The notes: generated by a model from the sequence alone, not told the origin. Numbered from the stretch's first letter, positions 45,993 through 57,735 are shown. The stretch: DNA of 64,000 nt from Haematobia irritans (GCF_050003625.1 NC_134400.1:56610066-56674065), one strand, 5' to 3'. Program-made: numbers and translations.

Positions 45993-46618
45993 TTAATCGC
46001 GGAGCCTACATCGTGTAAGCAAACACAATTTCCACTAGAACTTATTGTCATCAACGGAAATAATGTAATTTTCTATATTCATAAAACTTTTCCAAAATTT
46101 CAAAATTATGTTTGGTATTGTAGAGCACTATATTCATCTTTTACTATTTCATCTAAAAATGTGCACTATTTAAGACATGAAGCCATAAAAGAATACTGTT
46201 TGATATAAACGAAATGGACTGCGATTTCGGAATAAAACGTATTTTATTCAGGAAAAGTTACTTAAAAAATTGTGTTGGTGAAAAAAAATTTAACTTTTCG
46301 AAGAAATTTTAACAAAAGAGCAACGTTTGTGACACCCTTATTCTAAATCGTTTGCTTGAACATTGGTATTATGAATCCTTTAAAACATATATCGGCGAAG
46401 ATTTAGTTATAGCTCCCAATATGTTTGTCATTCGACATTGGCAGCCAAGAATGGTTCAACAAAAGAGCCATTAGTAACCAAACTTTAACATAAAGTTTGT
46501 ATTTTATTAATAACCCAAATGTGCTGAAAAATTATCCGGTAGGGTTTGTTACGGATATTATAAAGTGGGCTCCAACTTGTTTTTTTAGAACATTCATGTA
46601 TTCCTGGTATCTACTTAC
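45993..46618. other. Intron 3 sequence, unassigned
   Basis: Holds the exon 3 donor (GTAAGT, 46618-46613). No element recognised. Confidence 0.55.
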
Positions 46619-46785
46619 CAACAATATTTCTGGCCATGTCGGTGATTTAACATCCTTAAATATGCAAATACGTAGAGAACGAAAAAACGTAAAAACCTCT
46701 GGTGCGGCAAAAGAAAATAGCAAAGCCCACGTCCAAGCTACATGTTCCGTCAATGGCAAATCAACAACATAATCACCCTGATGAG
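46619..46785 (-). CDS. Chs2: Chitin synthase exon 3
   Basis: Acceptor CTTATTACAG (ends at 46786), donor TTG|GTAAGT. The first two bases CT complete an Ala codon begun in exon 2, and the exon ends in phase 0. It encodes residues 95-150: HQGDYVVDLPLTEHVAWTW, a membrane segment (ALLFSFAAPEVFTFF) and RSLRICIFKDVKSPTW. The motif P-E-(V/L)-x3-FRS-(L/V/A)-R-(I/V)-C-(I/F)-FK is strongly conserved in insect chitin synthases. Open reading continues into the intron on this strand, but the donor and the match with exon 4 decide the boundary. Confidence 0.93.
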
Positions 46786-47289
46786 CTGTAATAAGGAAAA
46801 GTGTGCATTTCGAATAAATTTATTTTAATTAATAATCTGGAAATTTTGAAATGCATTCCTGTTACTATTTGTGAAGATATATTTTATGAAAAAGGTTGTA
46901 GAAAATCCGGGAGCGATGAGTCTTACTACTGTCTCACTATCAAAAAACCAAACAAAATATTTTAATGTACATCCAAACATGATCTTCTAGTGATGGTCTT
47001 AATTTTCACTTCACAGGAACTTCTTTTGAGGTGAAAACCTTTGTTTTACTCAGTTTTCGCTACAAATTTAAATGAAAATTCTATATGTTTTCGAGCTTGA
47101 GATCTATAGTTTATTATTTGTCTTATCTTCAATATTTCGCAATTTTCTTGAATTGCTTCTTCAGGAAAGAAAGAAAATTGCAAATAAAACATATAGATCC
47201 CAAGCTCGAAAAAAATATAAAATTTTCTTTTGAAAATAAAGATCAAAAAGCACAAAATATATAAAATACAAATTTTAATTTTCTGGATT
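46786..47289. other. Intron 2 sequence, weak inverted repeat
   Basis: TTTTCGAGCTTGAGATCTAT (47087-47106) pairs with ATAGATCCCAAGCTCGAAAA (47192-47211), an inverted repeat of ~20 bp arms, perhaps a small MITE. Otherwise unassigned. Confidence 0.5.
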
Positions 47290-47410
47290 TTGCCGGGTAA
47301 ATACGGCCGAAAGTTTGGCCAGGCCAAATCATTTATACCCTCGATTATAGATTGAGTACAAAGTTCTACTAAATGTAGACTGTCAACCACAATCGAATTA
47401 CTTGGTTTGT
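47290..47410 (-). mobile_element. Family A 3'-end relic
   Basis: TACGGCCGAAAGTTTGGCCA, GGCCAAATCATTTATACCCT and CCACAATCGAATTACTTGG are decayed forms of the family A terminus on the minus strand; the rest of the element is absent. Confidence 0.75.
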
Positions 47411-47637
47411 TTCCACACTAAGAAAAAAGTGCCTTCGGAACTAAAGGAAAAAATGTTCATCAATTTAGTTTAGCCAATTTATTTTCATTAAGTTAAATTT
47501 TTGTTTAAAATAATAACATTTACTTGCTTCAGTAAAAAAATCCTAAACTGAAAGCAGTTAGAAATAGTTCGTTATAAGGCATGGAATTTTACTAATACTG
47601 TTTTCTACGCTGGGTATAAGAATTTACTGCTGAACAC

Positions 47638-48778
47638 ACGCACAGAAAAAACATATTTGGACATGGTTGCCGCACCCATTTAATGCTTATCTAGAGTAGG
47701 TAATTCCCGCGAAAACCATGAAATAAAAATAATTTTCGAGCTGAGAAAAATATATGTTGGCAATAATCATTTAAATGGTTCTCAAATGCCGCAAACATGT
47801 TCTATTCTTTAAATGATAGAATTTGAGACCATTACATGGTTGGGAAAATTATGTTCCTGACAATTCAATTTGTTTACTTTTTTGCAGAGAAAAAAGTATT
47901 TTTATAGGATACGTATAGACATGTCTAGAACCATTACATGGCCATAAAGACCATGTACATTGTTTTCGTGACCATTTACTTTTTTAAATTTTTTGCAGCG
48001 AAAAGAATTTTATAGAAACATTGAGCAGGTACACACGATTTTAATTTTTCGCGTCAGTCGTGTGTTGATTGTTTCTTGGAATGGACGGAGAATACGGAAT
48101 TACAGTGTTTTGTGTTAATTTATTTATTCAGAAGTGGCACGTGGTTTTATGTGACCACAAAAAAGGAGAGTATAATTGAAAAAATGTACCTGTTTTTTGT
48201 TCTGCATTTTGATATATGGTATATTTTATTTTTATTTGCAGTTACATGATGTCTGCATTGGTACATTTGTTGGGCATGAAGTAAATATGGAATGATTACT
48301 TATTGTTGAAATTGAACCAAAATAGAGTGTGTAAAAATATGTGATGTTTGCTTGCACGACATTGTAAATACAAATAAACACTGAACTAGTTTATATTTAA
48401 ATAAATAAAAACAATAAATAATGTTAATTTCGTGTTTTCTTTTCTCAAGTGGCGTCCTTTTTTCGACGACGAAAAAAGTTTTTTCATAAAGATCAAAACA
48501 TTTTAAGTTGCGACCATGTTATTTTAACTGGAAGAAAAACATTTCTGACTAATACCATAACATTTTAGATCGTGACCATTGTCTTTTAATGGAAACAAAA
48601 TTCTTTTTATCAATATAAAAACATTTCAGATGAGGACAATTTTATTTTTCTTAGAACCATGCTCACTGTGCCAAAATGGTTGCAGATGAAAATGTTACAT
48701 GGTCGCCGCAAAAATAGCTCCTATCATATTATTTTGCTCTTCGAATATGATTGTGACAATCATGTTTCTTCTCTGCGT
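47638..48778. mobile_element. Family C transposon, copy C4
   Basis: 1141 bp, ends ACGCACAGAAAAAACAT and ATGTTTCTTCTCTGCGT, inverted with few mismatches. D1 shows the empty site GCTGAACAAGAAAATTT, so the target duplication is only 2-3 bp (AC/ACA). Confidence 0.9.
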
Positions 48779-49103
48779 ACAAGAAAATTTTATTCGCTGA
48801 TAACAAAGCATTCGTAAAAATAAACAAAATATGAAGTAAAACCAAGTTTCCTTAAATTTAGTAAAATTTCTTATAAAATTATAATTCTGACTTCCTTTAT
48901 TATAGAAAGCTTATCATACATACGAATAACACTTGGCATAGAAAAATATTATAGTTCATTCGTACTAAGAAGTATTCAATCCTTTTAAAACTTAAGGAGA
49001 CACACTTGTTAGAATATAGGAAATTTTCCTATATTTCTTTTATCTACCTGTAATCGATAATAGTCATCGATGTAATCGGTATGTTTCCGCGTGGGTTGTT
49101 TTT

Positions 49104-50806
49104 ATACCCTCCACCATAGGATGGGGGTATATTAACTTTGTCATTCCGTTTGTAACACATCTAAATATTGCTCTAAGACCCCATAAAATATATATATATA
49201 TATAATATCTGGGTCGTGGTGAAATTCAGAGTCGATTTGAGCATGTCCGTCCGTCTGTTGAAATCACGCTAACTTCCGAACGAAACAAGCTATCGACTTG
49301 AAACTTGGCACAAGTAGTTGTTATTGATGTAGGTCGGATGGTATTGCAAATGGGCCATATCGGTCCACTTTTACGTATAGCCCCCATATAAACGGACCCC
49401 CAAATTTGGCTTGCCGAGCCTCTAAGAGAAGCAAATTTCATCCGATCCGGCTGAAATTTGGTACATGGTGTTAGTATATGGTCTCTAACAACCATGCAAA
49501 AATTGGTCTATATCGGTCCACTTTTACGTATAGCCCCCATATAAATCGATCCCCCGATTTGGCTTGCCGAGGCTCTAAGAGAAGAAAATTTCATCCGATC
49601 CAGCTGAAATTTGGTACATGGTGTTGGTATATGGTCCCTAACAACCATGCAAAAATTGGTCCACATCGGTCCATAATTATATATAGCCCCATATATACCG
49701 ATCCCCAGATTTGGCTTGCGGAGCCTCTAAGAGAAGCAAATTTCATCCGACCCGGCTGAAATTTGGTACATGGTGTTAGAATATGGTCTCTAATGACCAT
49801 GCAAAAATTAGTCCACATCGGTCCATAATTATATATAGCCCCCATATAAACCGATCACCAGATTTGACCTCTGGAGCCTCGTGGAAGGCCAAAATTCATC
49901 TGATTCCGTTGAAATTTGGTACGTGGTGTTAATATATGACCTCAAAACACCAATGCAAAAATTGGTCGAAATCGGTCCATAATTATATATAGCCCCCATA
50001 TAAACCGATCCCCAGATTTGACCTCCGGAGCCCCTTGGAAGAGCAAAATTCATCCGATTCGGTTGAAATTTGGTACGTGATGTTAGTATATGGTATCCAA
50101 CAACCATGCAGGAATTGGTTCATATCAGTCAATAATTATATATAGCCCCCATATAAACCGATCCCCAGATTTGACCCCCGGTGCCTTTCGGAGAAGCAAA
50201 ATTCATCCGATCTGGTTGAAATTTGGTACGTGGTGGTAGTATATTGTATTTAACAACCATGCCAAAAGTGCTCCATATCGGTCCATAAGCATATATAGGC
50301 CCCATATAAACCTATCCCGAGATTTAATTTTGGAGCCTCTTGGAGGAGCAAATTTCATCCGATTTGAAATTTGGTACATTGTGCTAGTATATGGCCGTTA
50401 ACAACCATGCCTAACTAGGTCCATATCAGTCTATAGTTATATATAGCCCTCAGATAAATCGATCCCCAATCACACAAAAACTGGTCCATATCAAGTTCAT
50501 AATTCTATATAGCCCCCATATAAGCGACCCCCATATTTCAATTCTGGCTCTCTACGTACCGTGCAAAAGTCTATGTCGATTCGTAATTATTTGTAGACTT
50601 ACCTATACATAACTTTTTTGTCTAATATATACCACGTATGGACTAACTCACAATTTAGAAACCGATGTAAAGAAGTTTTAAGATACCACAACCCAAGTAA
50701 TTCGATTGTGGATGACAGTCTTTCGTAGAAGTGTCTACGCAATCCATGGTGGAGGGTACATAAGATTCGGCCTGGCCGAACTTACGGCCGTATATATGTA
50801 CTTGTT
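49104..50806 (+). mobile_element. Family A element, copy A3
   Basis: TTTATACCCTCCACCATAGG to GGCCGTATATATGTACTTG. The empty site in D1 is GGGTTGTTTTTTAGTTGG; the filled site splits its T run, with no duplicated bases other than T. Contains GTCCGTCCGTC, about eight 153-bp units and the terminal palindrome TTCGGCCTGGCCGAA. Confidence 0.9.
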
Positions 50807-51035
50807 TTAGTTAGAATCGCGTTGTTATGGTATACGTAGGGATTTTTAAAAAATAATATAGTAAAATAATATAATAAATAACAAATAAAATATATAAAAT
50901 ATTTGTTATTTTAAATTTGTGAAAAAATATGTTCTTGATGGTGTATAAAGAAAGAAAACAGAATAACAATCCCTTCATTCGTCTTCATTTTGGAATCTTC
51001 AATTATCAGGTAACATTCAGTGACGCTAACCTTTG

Positions 51036-51180
51036 GGAAAAAATTGGTATATATAATTATAGATCGATATGGACCAACTGCATTGGCAATATAGCAATAT
51101 CGCGTATCGAATTTTAAGCGGATCGTATGAAATTTGCTCTTTAAATAGTCTCCGGTGGTCAAATCTGGGGATCGGTGTTG
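51036..51180 (-). mobile_element. Family A fragment
   Basis: AAAAATTGGTATATATAATT, GATCGATATGGACCAACTG, GGATCGTATGAAATTTGCTC and GGTCAAATCTGGGGATCGGT follow the order of a reversed 153-bp family A unit, diverged. Confidence 0.7.
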
Positions 51181-52184
51181 AAGATGGTTTTATTCTTCGG
51201 CCTAAATAATTGCGTGATTGAAAATACAAAAGAAAGCGTACGATACGTGTTATGTGGTTGCTTGTCAATTTCACAGCTGATTAATTTACTAAGAGGAAGA
51301 ATTTTAATTGTTTTGTTCGACTTTTTCTAAAATTTACTGAAATTTACAATGGACATGGGGAAAATTTAAAAACTGACTGCACCCAAAGAAAAAATTCTTT
51401 CCTAAGGAACGAACTTTTAGATAACCGAAATTTCCCTTTGACATAAAGTTTTTTCATTGCGAGCAAATAAACATGAATTCATGACAAACGATGTAACAAT
51501 GGTCTACGCCCTTTCTCCTGATACCAAAATATCCTGGACAGGATTGAACAGTAGCCCGATTTTATAAAAATTAAGGATCCAATATCTCAATCGTTATTGT
51601 GTTTTTGATCTATGTGACTTTATTTTCTGAAAGTGCGCTCCCAGGCCTTTTTTATGGTATCAAATTTACTTAGTTTATTTATTATTGGTCAAAAGTAGTC
51701 ACCTTAGCATAACTCAAGGCTAAATCTGTCTGGTTTGTGTCTTAGCTATTTACAATGTAGCTTCACGTACATACATGATCACCTGTTTTTTTTCGAGAAA
51801 ACTGGACTGGTCACAATCGTAAGACTAGAACAACAGATCAGTTCTACTCCTTCTGAGTGGTACACAACCATAAGATAAACCATCCGCCGAAGAAGGATCA
51901 CTCTTCACCACGACAATGCGAGCTCTCACACACCTCTTTGATGCATATTTTATTAAAACTTTATGGGGAATACCCCAAAGCAACTTTTCACAACGTTTAT
52001 ATTTTTTAATGGATTGTTAGAGAAAAGTAATCGTAATAGATTGGGGTTTTTAGCGGCTAAACTCGAACTCGAACAACGGACCCGGAAAGCAGTTATTTCC
52101 CACGGTTACTTTTGCGAATCACTTACTTTTAAAAGATGCTTCCAAGTTTTGACAAATTTTGCACAGTCGAATTACATGGTGTGT
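51181..52184. other. Intron 2 sequence, unassigned
   Basis: No exon or element end recognised. CACAACGTTTATATT... near 52000 and TTTTTAGCGGCTAAACTCGA near 52050 recall parts of hAT J, suggesting an old relic. Confidence 0.45.
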
Positions 52185-52530
52185 GGTAACACTTGCCGAC
52201 GGCAAGGTTACTTAACCGTCTAATGCTCAATTCCGCCTTTAGGCGGGCTTCATTAAATAAGGAAGCCTTTAGAAAAACACACCTTAAGACAATAAAAATT
52301 AATAAAATGAAAAGAAAACTTAGTTGAACCTGTCCAAGAGCAGCATATACTGAATTTTACCGTATAAATTTTTCTTGATTAGTTTCCTTGCTTTTGTGTC
52401 GTTAACATTGAATATTTAATCATCTAATAAAAAAAAAATTGGACATTAGAGGGTTAAAACTTCTTAACACAGTCTTCTAAATTGAATTGTATTCCATACG
52501 GAGTCTATCATTACATTCAGTTTCGTCTTT
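52185..52530 (-). mobile_element. Family A 3'-region relic, split by a piggyBac-type MITE
   Basis: GGTAACACTTGCCGACGGCA plus AGGTTACTTAA on the left and AAACTTCTTAACACAGTCTT on the right rejoin to the family A sequence seen at 62895-62945 when 52216-52457 is removed. Confidence 0.75.
52216..52453. mobile_element. piggyBac-type MITE (238 bp)
   Basis: TTAA on both sides (52212-52215 and 52454-52457). Inverted ends CCGTCTAATGCTCAATT and CCCTCTAATGTCCAATT. Removing the element and one TTAA restores the interrupted family A relic. TTAA duplication with C-rich first bases is the piggyBac hallmark. No ORF. Confidence 0.9.
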
Positions 52531-52706
52531 GGATATCCTTATCATCATGACTATACTATACTAAATACTAATTTGTTTAAGAAAGAAATATTTAAAGAAA
52601 ATAATCAATATATATATTTTTTTGAAGTACGATTTTGTTTTACATGATTTTTATCATGCGCTATTTATTATATTATGTTAATATTGTCAACATATGGTTC
52701 ATGCTG
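52531..52706. other. Unassigned spacer
   Basis: AT-rich, no feature recognised. Confidence 0.5.
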
Positions 52707-53230
52707 CCCAGAAAAAAAAAAATTTTGGAAGTTCTTCCAAAGGAATAACTTTAAAAGCACTTCCATAAGATGCACTCCCAACGATGTTCTTTATTTTAAC
52801 TACCCAAGAAGTTATTTTAATTCAATTTTTTTAACTTGGTATTTTCATACTTTTAATGGGTAATTTTAATTTTGTATCAAACAGGTTAAGGACAGAGTAA
52901 GAATAAACTTTGTTGAAAAAATGCTAAATCCAATCTGAAAAAATTGTGAACGGTTGAAAATATTTGAGGTCACACGATTCCGACAAGCGATAGAATCCAT
53001 TAAAAATATAAAAAAAATTTATTTGACAAAATATCACAGAATTTTTTTAATTTACATCCAAAACATTGAATTCGGATCACACCTAAAGAAGTGATGCAGA
53101 TTCAGTGCAACGGCTATTGAAATGGAGGACAAGCCCATGTTGAATTCATCGCTTCTGCGTCAATTATGCACCACTTCCGGATCCAAAAAGAACATTTTCA
53201 TTACTTTTTTGGCGACGGTTTTTTGCTGGG
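52707..53230. mobile_element. Family G MITE, copy G2
   Basis: Ends CCCAGAAAAAAAAAAATTTT and GGTTTTTTGCTGGG; inverted CCCAGCAAAA-type termini. Homologous to G1 (11412-11993): GTGATGCA, ATTATGCACCACTTCCGGA, AAAAAGAACATTTTC. No ORF. Confidence 0.8.
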
Positions 53231-53289
53231 TAGGTATAACTTAACATATAATATAACGTAACAGCAACGTATGATTTTTGGCGATTAGC

Positions 53290-55177
53290 CTAATTATAGA
53301 AAAACAAGTATATACGGCCGCAAGTTCGGCCAGGCCGAATCTTATGTACCCACCACCATGGATTGCGTAGAAACTTCTACGAAAGACTGTCATCCACAAT
53401 CGAATTACTTGGGATGTGGTATCTTAAAACTTCTTAACATCGTTTTCTAAATTGTGATTTAGTCCATACATGGTATATATTAGACAAAAAAGTTATGTAA
53501 AGTTGTCTATAAATAATTACGAATCGATATGGACTTTTTGCACGTAGAGAGCCAGAATTGAAATATGGGGGTCGCTTATATGGGGGCTATATACAATTAT
53601 GAACTTGATATGGACCAATTTTTGTGTGATTGGGGATCGATTTATCTGAGGGCCATATATAACTATAGACCGATATGGACCTAGTTAGGCATGGTTGTTA
53701 ACGACCATATACTAGCACAATGTATCAAATTTCAAGCAGATCGGATGAATTTTGCTTCTCCACAAGGCACCGGAGGTCAAATCTGGGGATCGGTTTATAT
53801 GGGAGCTATATATAATTATGGACTGATAGGAACCAATTCCTGCATGGTTGTTGGATACCATATACTAACATCACGTACCAAATTCCAACCGAATGGGAAG
53901 AATTTTGCTCTTCCAAGGGGCTCTGGAGGTCAAATCTGGGGATCGGTTTATATGGGGCCTATATATAATTATGGACCGATATCGACCAATTTTTGCATGG
54001 GAGTTAGAGGCCATATATTAACACCACGTACCAAATTTCAACTGAATCAGATGAATTTTGGACTTCCAAGAGGTTCCGGAGGTCAAATGTGGTGATCGGT
54101 TTATATGGGGGCTATATATAATTATGAACCGATGTGAACCAATTTTTGCATGGTTGTTAGAGACCATATACTAACATCACGTACCAAAATTCAGCCGGAT
54201 CGGATGAAATTTGCTTCTCTTAGAGGCTTCGCAAGCCAAATCGGGGGATCGGTTTATATGGGGGCTATATATAATTATTGACCGATGTGCACCAATTTTT
54301 GGATGGTTGTTAGAGACCATATACTAACACCATGTACCAAATTTCAGCCGGATCGGATGAAATTTGCTTCTCTTAGAGACCTCGCAAGCCAAATCGGGGG
54401 ATCGGTTTATATGGGGGCTATATATAATTATGGACTGATGTCGACCAATTTTTGCATGGTTGTTAGAGACCATATACTAACACCATGTACAAAATTTCAG
54501 CCGGATCAGATGAAATTTGCTTCTCTTAGAGACCTCGCAAGCCAAATCGGGGGATCGGTTTATATGGGGGCTATATATAATTATGCACCGATGTGGACCA
54601 ATTTTTGCATGGTTGTAAGGTACCATATACTGACACCATGTACCAAATTTCAGCCGGATCGGATGAAATTTGCCTTTCTTAGGGACCTCGCAAGCCAAAT
54701 CGGGGGATCGGTTTATATGGGGGCTATATATAATTATGGACCGATGTGGACCAATTTTTGCGTGGTTGTTAGAGACAATATACTAACATCATGTACCAAG
54801 TTTCAGCCGGATCGGATGAAATTTCCTTCTCTTAGAGGCCTCGCAATCCAAATTTTGGGGTCCGTTTATATGGGGGCTATATGTAAAAGTGGACCGATAT
54901 GGTACCATTTGCAATACCATCCGACCTACATCAATAACAACTACTTGTGCCAAGTTTCAAGTCGATAGCTTGTTTCGTTCGGAAGTTAGTGTGATTTCAA
55001 CAGACGGACGGACGGACGGACGGACGGACGGACGGACGGACATGCTCAGATCGACTCAGAATTTCACCACGACCCAGAATATATATACTTTATGGGGTCT
55101 TAGAGCAATATTTCGATGTGTTACAAACGGAATGACAAAGTTAATATACCCCCCATCCTATGGTGGTGGGTATAAAA
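53290..55177 (-). mobile_element. Family A element, copy A4 (long array)
   Basis: Reversed 3' end (ACAAGTATATACGGCCGCAA; GTTCGGCCAGGCCGAAT) at the left, about eight 153-bp units, (GACG)n at 55003-55040 and CCTATGGTGGTGGGTATAAA at the right. Units at 54302 and 54455 are exactly 153 bp apart. Confidence 0.9.
53680..54890. repeat. 153-bp tandem array in A4
   Basis: Unit: GGTTGTTAGAGACCATATAC, TAACACCATGTACCAAATTT, CAGCCGGATCGGATGAAATT, TGCTTCTCTTAGAGGC, AGCCAAATC, GGGGATCGGTTTATATGGGG, GCTATATATAATTATGGACC, GATGTGGACCAATTTTTGCAT. The period is a multiple of three without stops in one frame per strand, which creates a 227-codon open stretch with no other sign of coding. Confidence 0.9.
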
Positions 55178-55493
55178 ACGTATCCTATGATCGCTGAATT
55201 GATAAACAAATTTCAATAAGAGGCAGAAAAAAATTAAATTTTTTACATTTAAAAATGAACTGATGTGATACAGCCATGAATCTAAGATTACTATCTTTTC
55301 ATGCTGTGCATCGTTTTCTTCCTCTTTCACTCGATCATAATTGTGTTTTGATCAGCTGTTATGTAAACTGACATAAATAGCATTATGTTTGCGTTTTGAT
55401 ATCGTTGGGTTATCTCCAATTTTGATCGGCGAACTGACATTACAATATTGAAGATTTTCTACCAAGATTTAAGTCTTTATATTTATAATCATT
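55178..55493. other. Intron 2 sequence, unassigned
   Basis: Between two family A elements; no feature recognised. Confidence 0.5.
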
Positions 55494-57350
55494 TTTATAC
55501 CCTCCACCATAGGATGGGGGGTATATTAACTTTGTCATTCCGTTTGTAACACATCGAAATATTGCTCTAAGACCCCATAAAGTATATATGTTCTGGGTCG
55601 TGGTAAAATTCTGAGTCGATCTGAGCATGTCCGTCCGTCCGTCCATCCGTCTGTTGAAATCACGCTAACTTCCGAACGAAACAAGCTATCGACTTGAAAC
55701 TTGGCACAAGTAGTTGTTATTGATGTAGGTCGGATGGTATTGCAAATGGGCCATATCGGTCCACTTTTACGTATAGCCCACATATAAACGGACCCCCAAA
55801 TTTGGCTTGCGATTGCTCTAAGAGAAGCAAATTTCATCCGATCCGGCTGAAATTTGGTACATGGTGTTAGTATATGGTCTCTAACAATCATGCAAAAATT
55901 GGTCCATATCGGTCCACTTTTACGTATAGCCCCCATATAAACGGACCCCCAAATTTGGCTTGCGATTGCTCTAAGAGAAGCAAATTTCATCCGATCTAGC
56001 TGAAATTTGGTACATGGTGTTAGTATAAGGTCTCCAATAACCATGCAAAAATTGGTCCACATCGGTCCATAATTTATATAGCCCTTAATAAACCGATCCC
56101 CAGATTTGGCTTGCGGAGCCTCAAAGAGAAGCAAATTTCATCCGATACGGCTGAAATTTGGTACATGGTATTAGTATATGGTTTCTAACAACCATGTAAA
56201 AATTGGTCCATATCGGTCCATAATTATATATAGCCCCCATTTAAACCGATCTCCAGATTTGAACTCCGGAGCCTCTTAGAGGAGCAAAATTCATCCGATC
56301 CGGTTGAAATTTGGTACGTGGTGTTAGTATAGGGTCTCTAACAACCATGCAAAAATTGGTCCATATCGGTCCATAATTATATATAACCTCCAGATTTGAA
56401 CTCCGGAGCCTCTTAGAGGAGCAAAATTCATCCGATCCGGTTGAAATTTGGTACGTGGTTAGTATAGGGTCTCTAACAACCATGCAAAAATTGGTCCATA
56501 TCGGTCCATAATTATATATAGCCCCCATATAATCCGATTTCCAGATTTGGTTTGCGGATCCTCTAAGAGAAATAAACCGATTCCCAGATTTGAACCCTGG
56601 AGCCACTTGGACGAGCAAAATTCATCCGATCCGGTTGAAATTTGCAACGTGGTGTTAATCGGTCTATAGTTATATATAGCCGATCCCCAATCACACAAAA
56701 ATTGGTCCATATCGGTTAATAATAATGGTTGCCACTCGAGCATAAATAATCTAGCAAAATTTTATTTCTATAGAAAATTTTGTCAAAATTTTATTTCTAT
56801 AGAAAATTTTGTCGAAATTTTATTCCTATAGCAAATTTTGTCAAATTTTATTTCTATAGAAAATTTTTGGCAACATTTTATTTCTATAGAAAATGTTGTC
56901 AAAATTTTAATTCTATAGAGAATGTTGTCAAAATTTTAAATGTTTTAAAAATGGTTTGAAAATTTTGTAAAAATTTTATTTCTATAGAAAATTTTATCAA
57001 AATATTTCTATAGAAAATTTTGTTAAAATCATATTTCTATAGAAACTTTTGTCCAAATTTTACTTCTATAGAAAATGTTGTCAAAATTTTATTTCTATAG
57101 AAATTTTTGTCAAACTTAATTATATATGTATTTAATGGGCCATTTTAAGTTTAATATATACCACGTATGGACTACGTGGTATATATTACGGTATTAGGAA
57201 GTGTTAAGATACCTTGTCATCGGCAAAAGTTACCGCAACCCAAGTAATTCGATTGTGGATGACAGTCTTCAGTAGAAGTTTCTACGCAATCCATGGTGGA
57301 GGGTACATAAGCTTCGGCCTGGCCGAACTTACGGCCGTATATACTTGTTT
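55494..57350 (+). mobile_element. Family A element, copy A5
   Basis: TTTATACCCTCCACCATAGG to the palindrome TTCGGCCTGGCCGAA and ACGGCCGTATATACTTGTTT. Contains (GTCC)n, five to six 153-bp units with deletions, then a reversed 29-bp minisatellite tract (56757-57115) and ATATATACCACGTATGGACT. It ends only 38 bp from chitin synthase exon 2, just inside the intron. Confidence 0.9.
56757..57115. repeat. 29-bp minisatellite tract inside A5
   Basis: Reverse-complement copies of the unit (AAAATTTTATTTCTATAGAA plus AATTTTGTC), with length variants. Confidence 0.9.
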
Positions 57351-57387
57351 CATATTGATATTGAAAATTGCAAATTAATTACGATAC

Positions 57388-57623
57388 CTTCATGACAATA
57401 TTTAACTCTGCGATTTGGTTGAACTTGAGCCACCATAAAAATGAAAGACAACTTCGAGACTATAGCCGAAACCAATAGAATGGCGAAGACGAAGATGTAG
57501 GTAAATAGCTTGAATAACTTCAGGATAATTCCCAGCTTAGTCCAGTTTGCTGCTGATCCAGAGGCTCTTTTCGAAGGTGGATCTTGAAATGAATCCCAAA
57601 GAGGGGGTTTTTCTTTATTTTTA
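57388..57623 (-). CDS. Chs2: Chitin synthase exon 2
   Basis: Acceptor GTTTCAG ends at 57624; donor GAAG|GTATCG. The first base completes the Arg codon from exon 1 and the last base opens the Ala codon finished in exon 3. It encodes residues 16-94: a proline-rich WDSFQDPPSKRASGSAA, a membrane segment (LGIILKLFKLFTYIFVFAIL through VSAIVS, about 46-72), then FIFMVAQVQPNRRVKYC. The order W(D/N).F.DPP.K..SGS, a helix and S.L.FM..Q....R...YC is characteristic of insect chitin synthase N-termini. Sequence is much less kkv-like than expected for the highly conserved cuticular enzyme, which favours the Chs2 paralogue (gut peritrophic matrix); that choice is inference. Confidence 0.94.
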
Positions 57624-57688
57624 CTGAAACAAAAAAATTATTCTAATTATATATGCCTGATATTACTCTCTTCAAAATGGATATTTAC

Positions 57689-57735
57689 CGATTTCTTGTG
57701 AAATTATCATCAGTAAAATCATCTTCTGTTTCCAT
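57689..57735 (-). CDS. Chs2: Chitin synthase exon 1 (start codon)
   Basis: ATG at 57735-57733 in ATCATATGG context, with an in-frame TAA 24 bases upstream, encoding METEDDFTDDNFTRN and two bases of the next codon before donor CG|GTAAAT (57689/57688). Acidic short N-termini ahead of the WD.F.DPP motif are usual for this family. The 65-bp intron to exon 2 is of ordinary fly size. A start in another upstream exon would require splicing past the TAA; I see no acceptor to support that. Confidence 0.82.

Larger units (their letters stand above)
47411..51032. mobile_element. Family D transposon, copy D2, interrupted twice
   Basis: Parallels D1 (40594 to ~41435) from CACACTAAGAAAAAAGTGCC to CAGTGACGCTAACCTT, with two insertions absent from D1: family C (47638-48778) and family A (49104-50806). 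The right end beyond 51032 is missing and runs into an A-like fragment. Confidence 0.87.

Noticed and set aside
46497..46772. 91-codon plus-strand open stretch
   Set aside because: Antisense to chitin synthase exon 3 and its intron edge.
54285..54968. 227-codon 'repeat protein' and similar stretches in family A arrays
   Set aside because: Arises from a 153-bp unit lacking stops in one frame; edges coincide with repeats and no start or domain is consistent.
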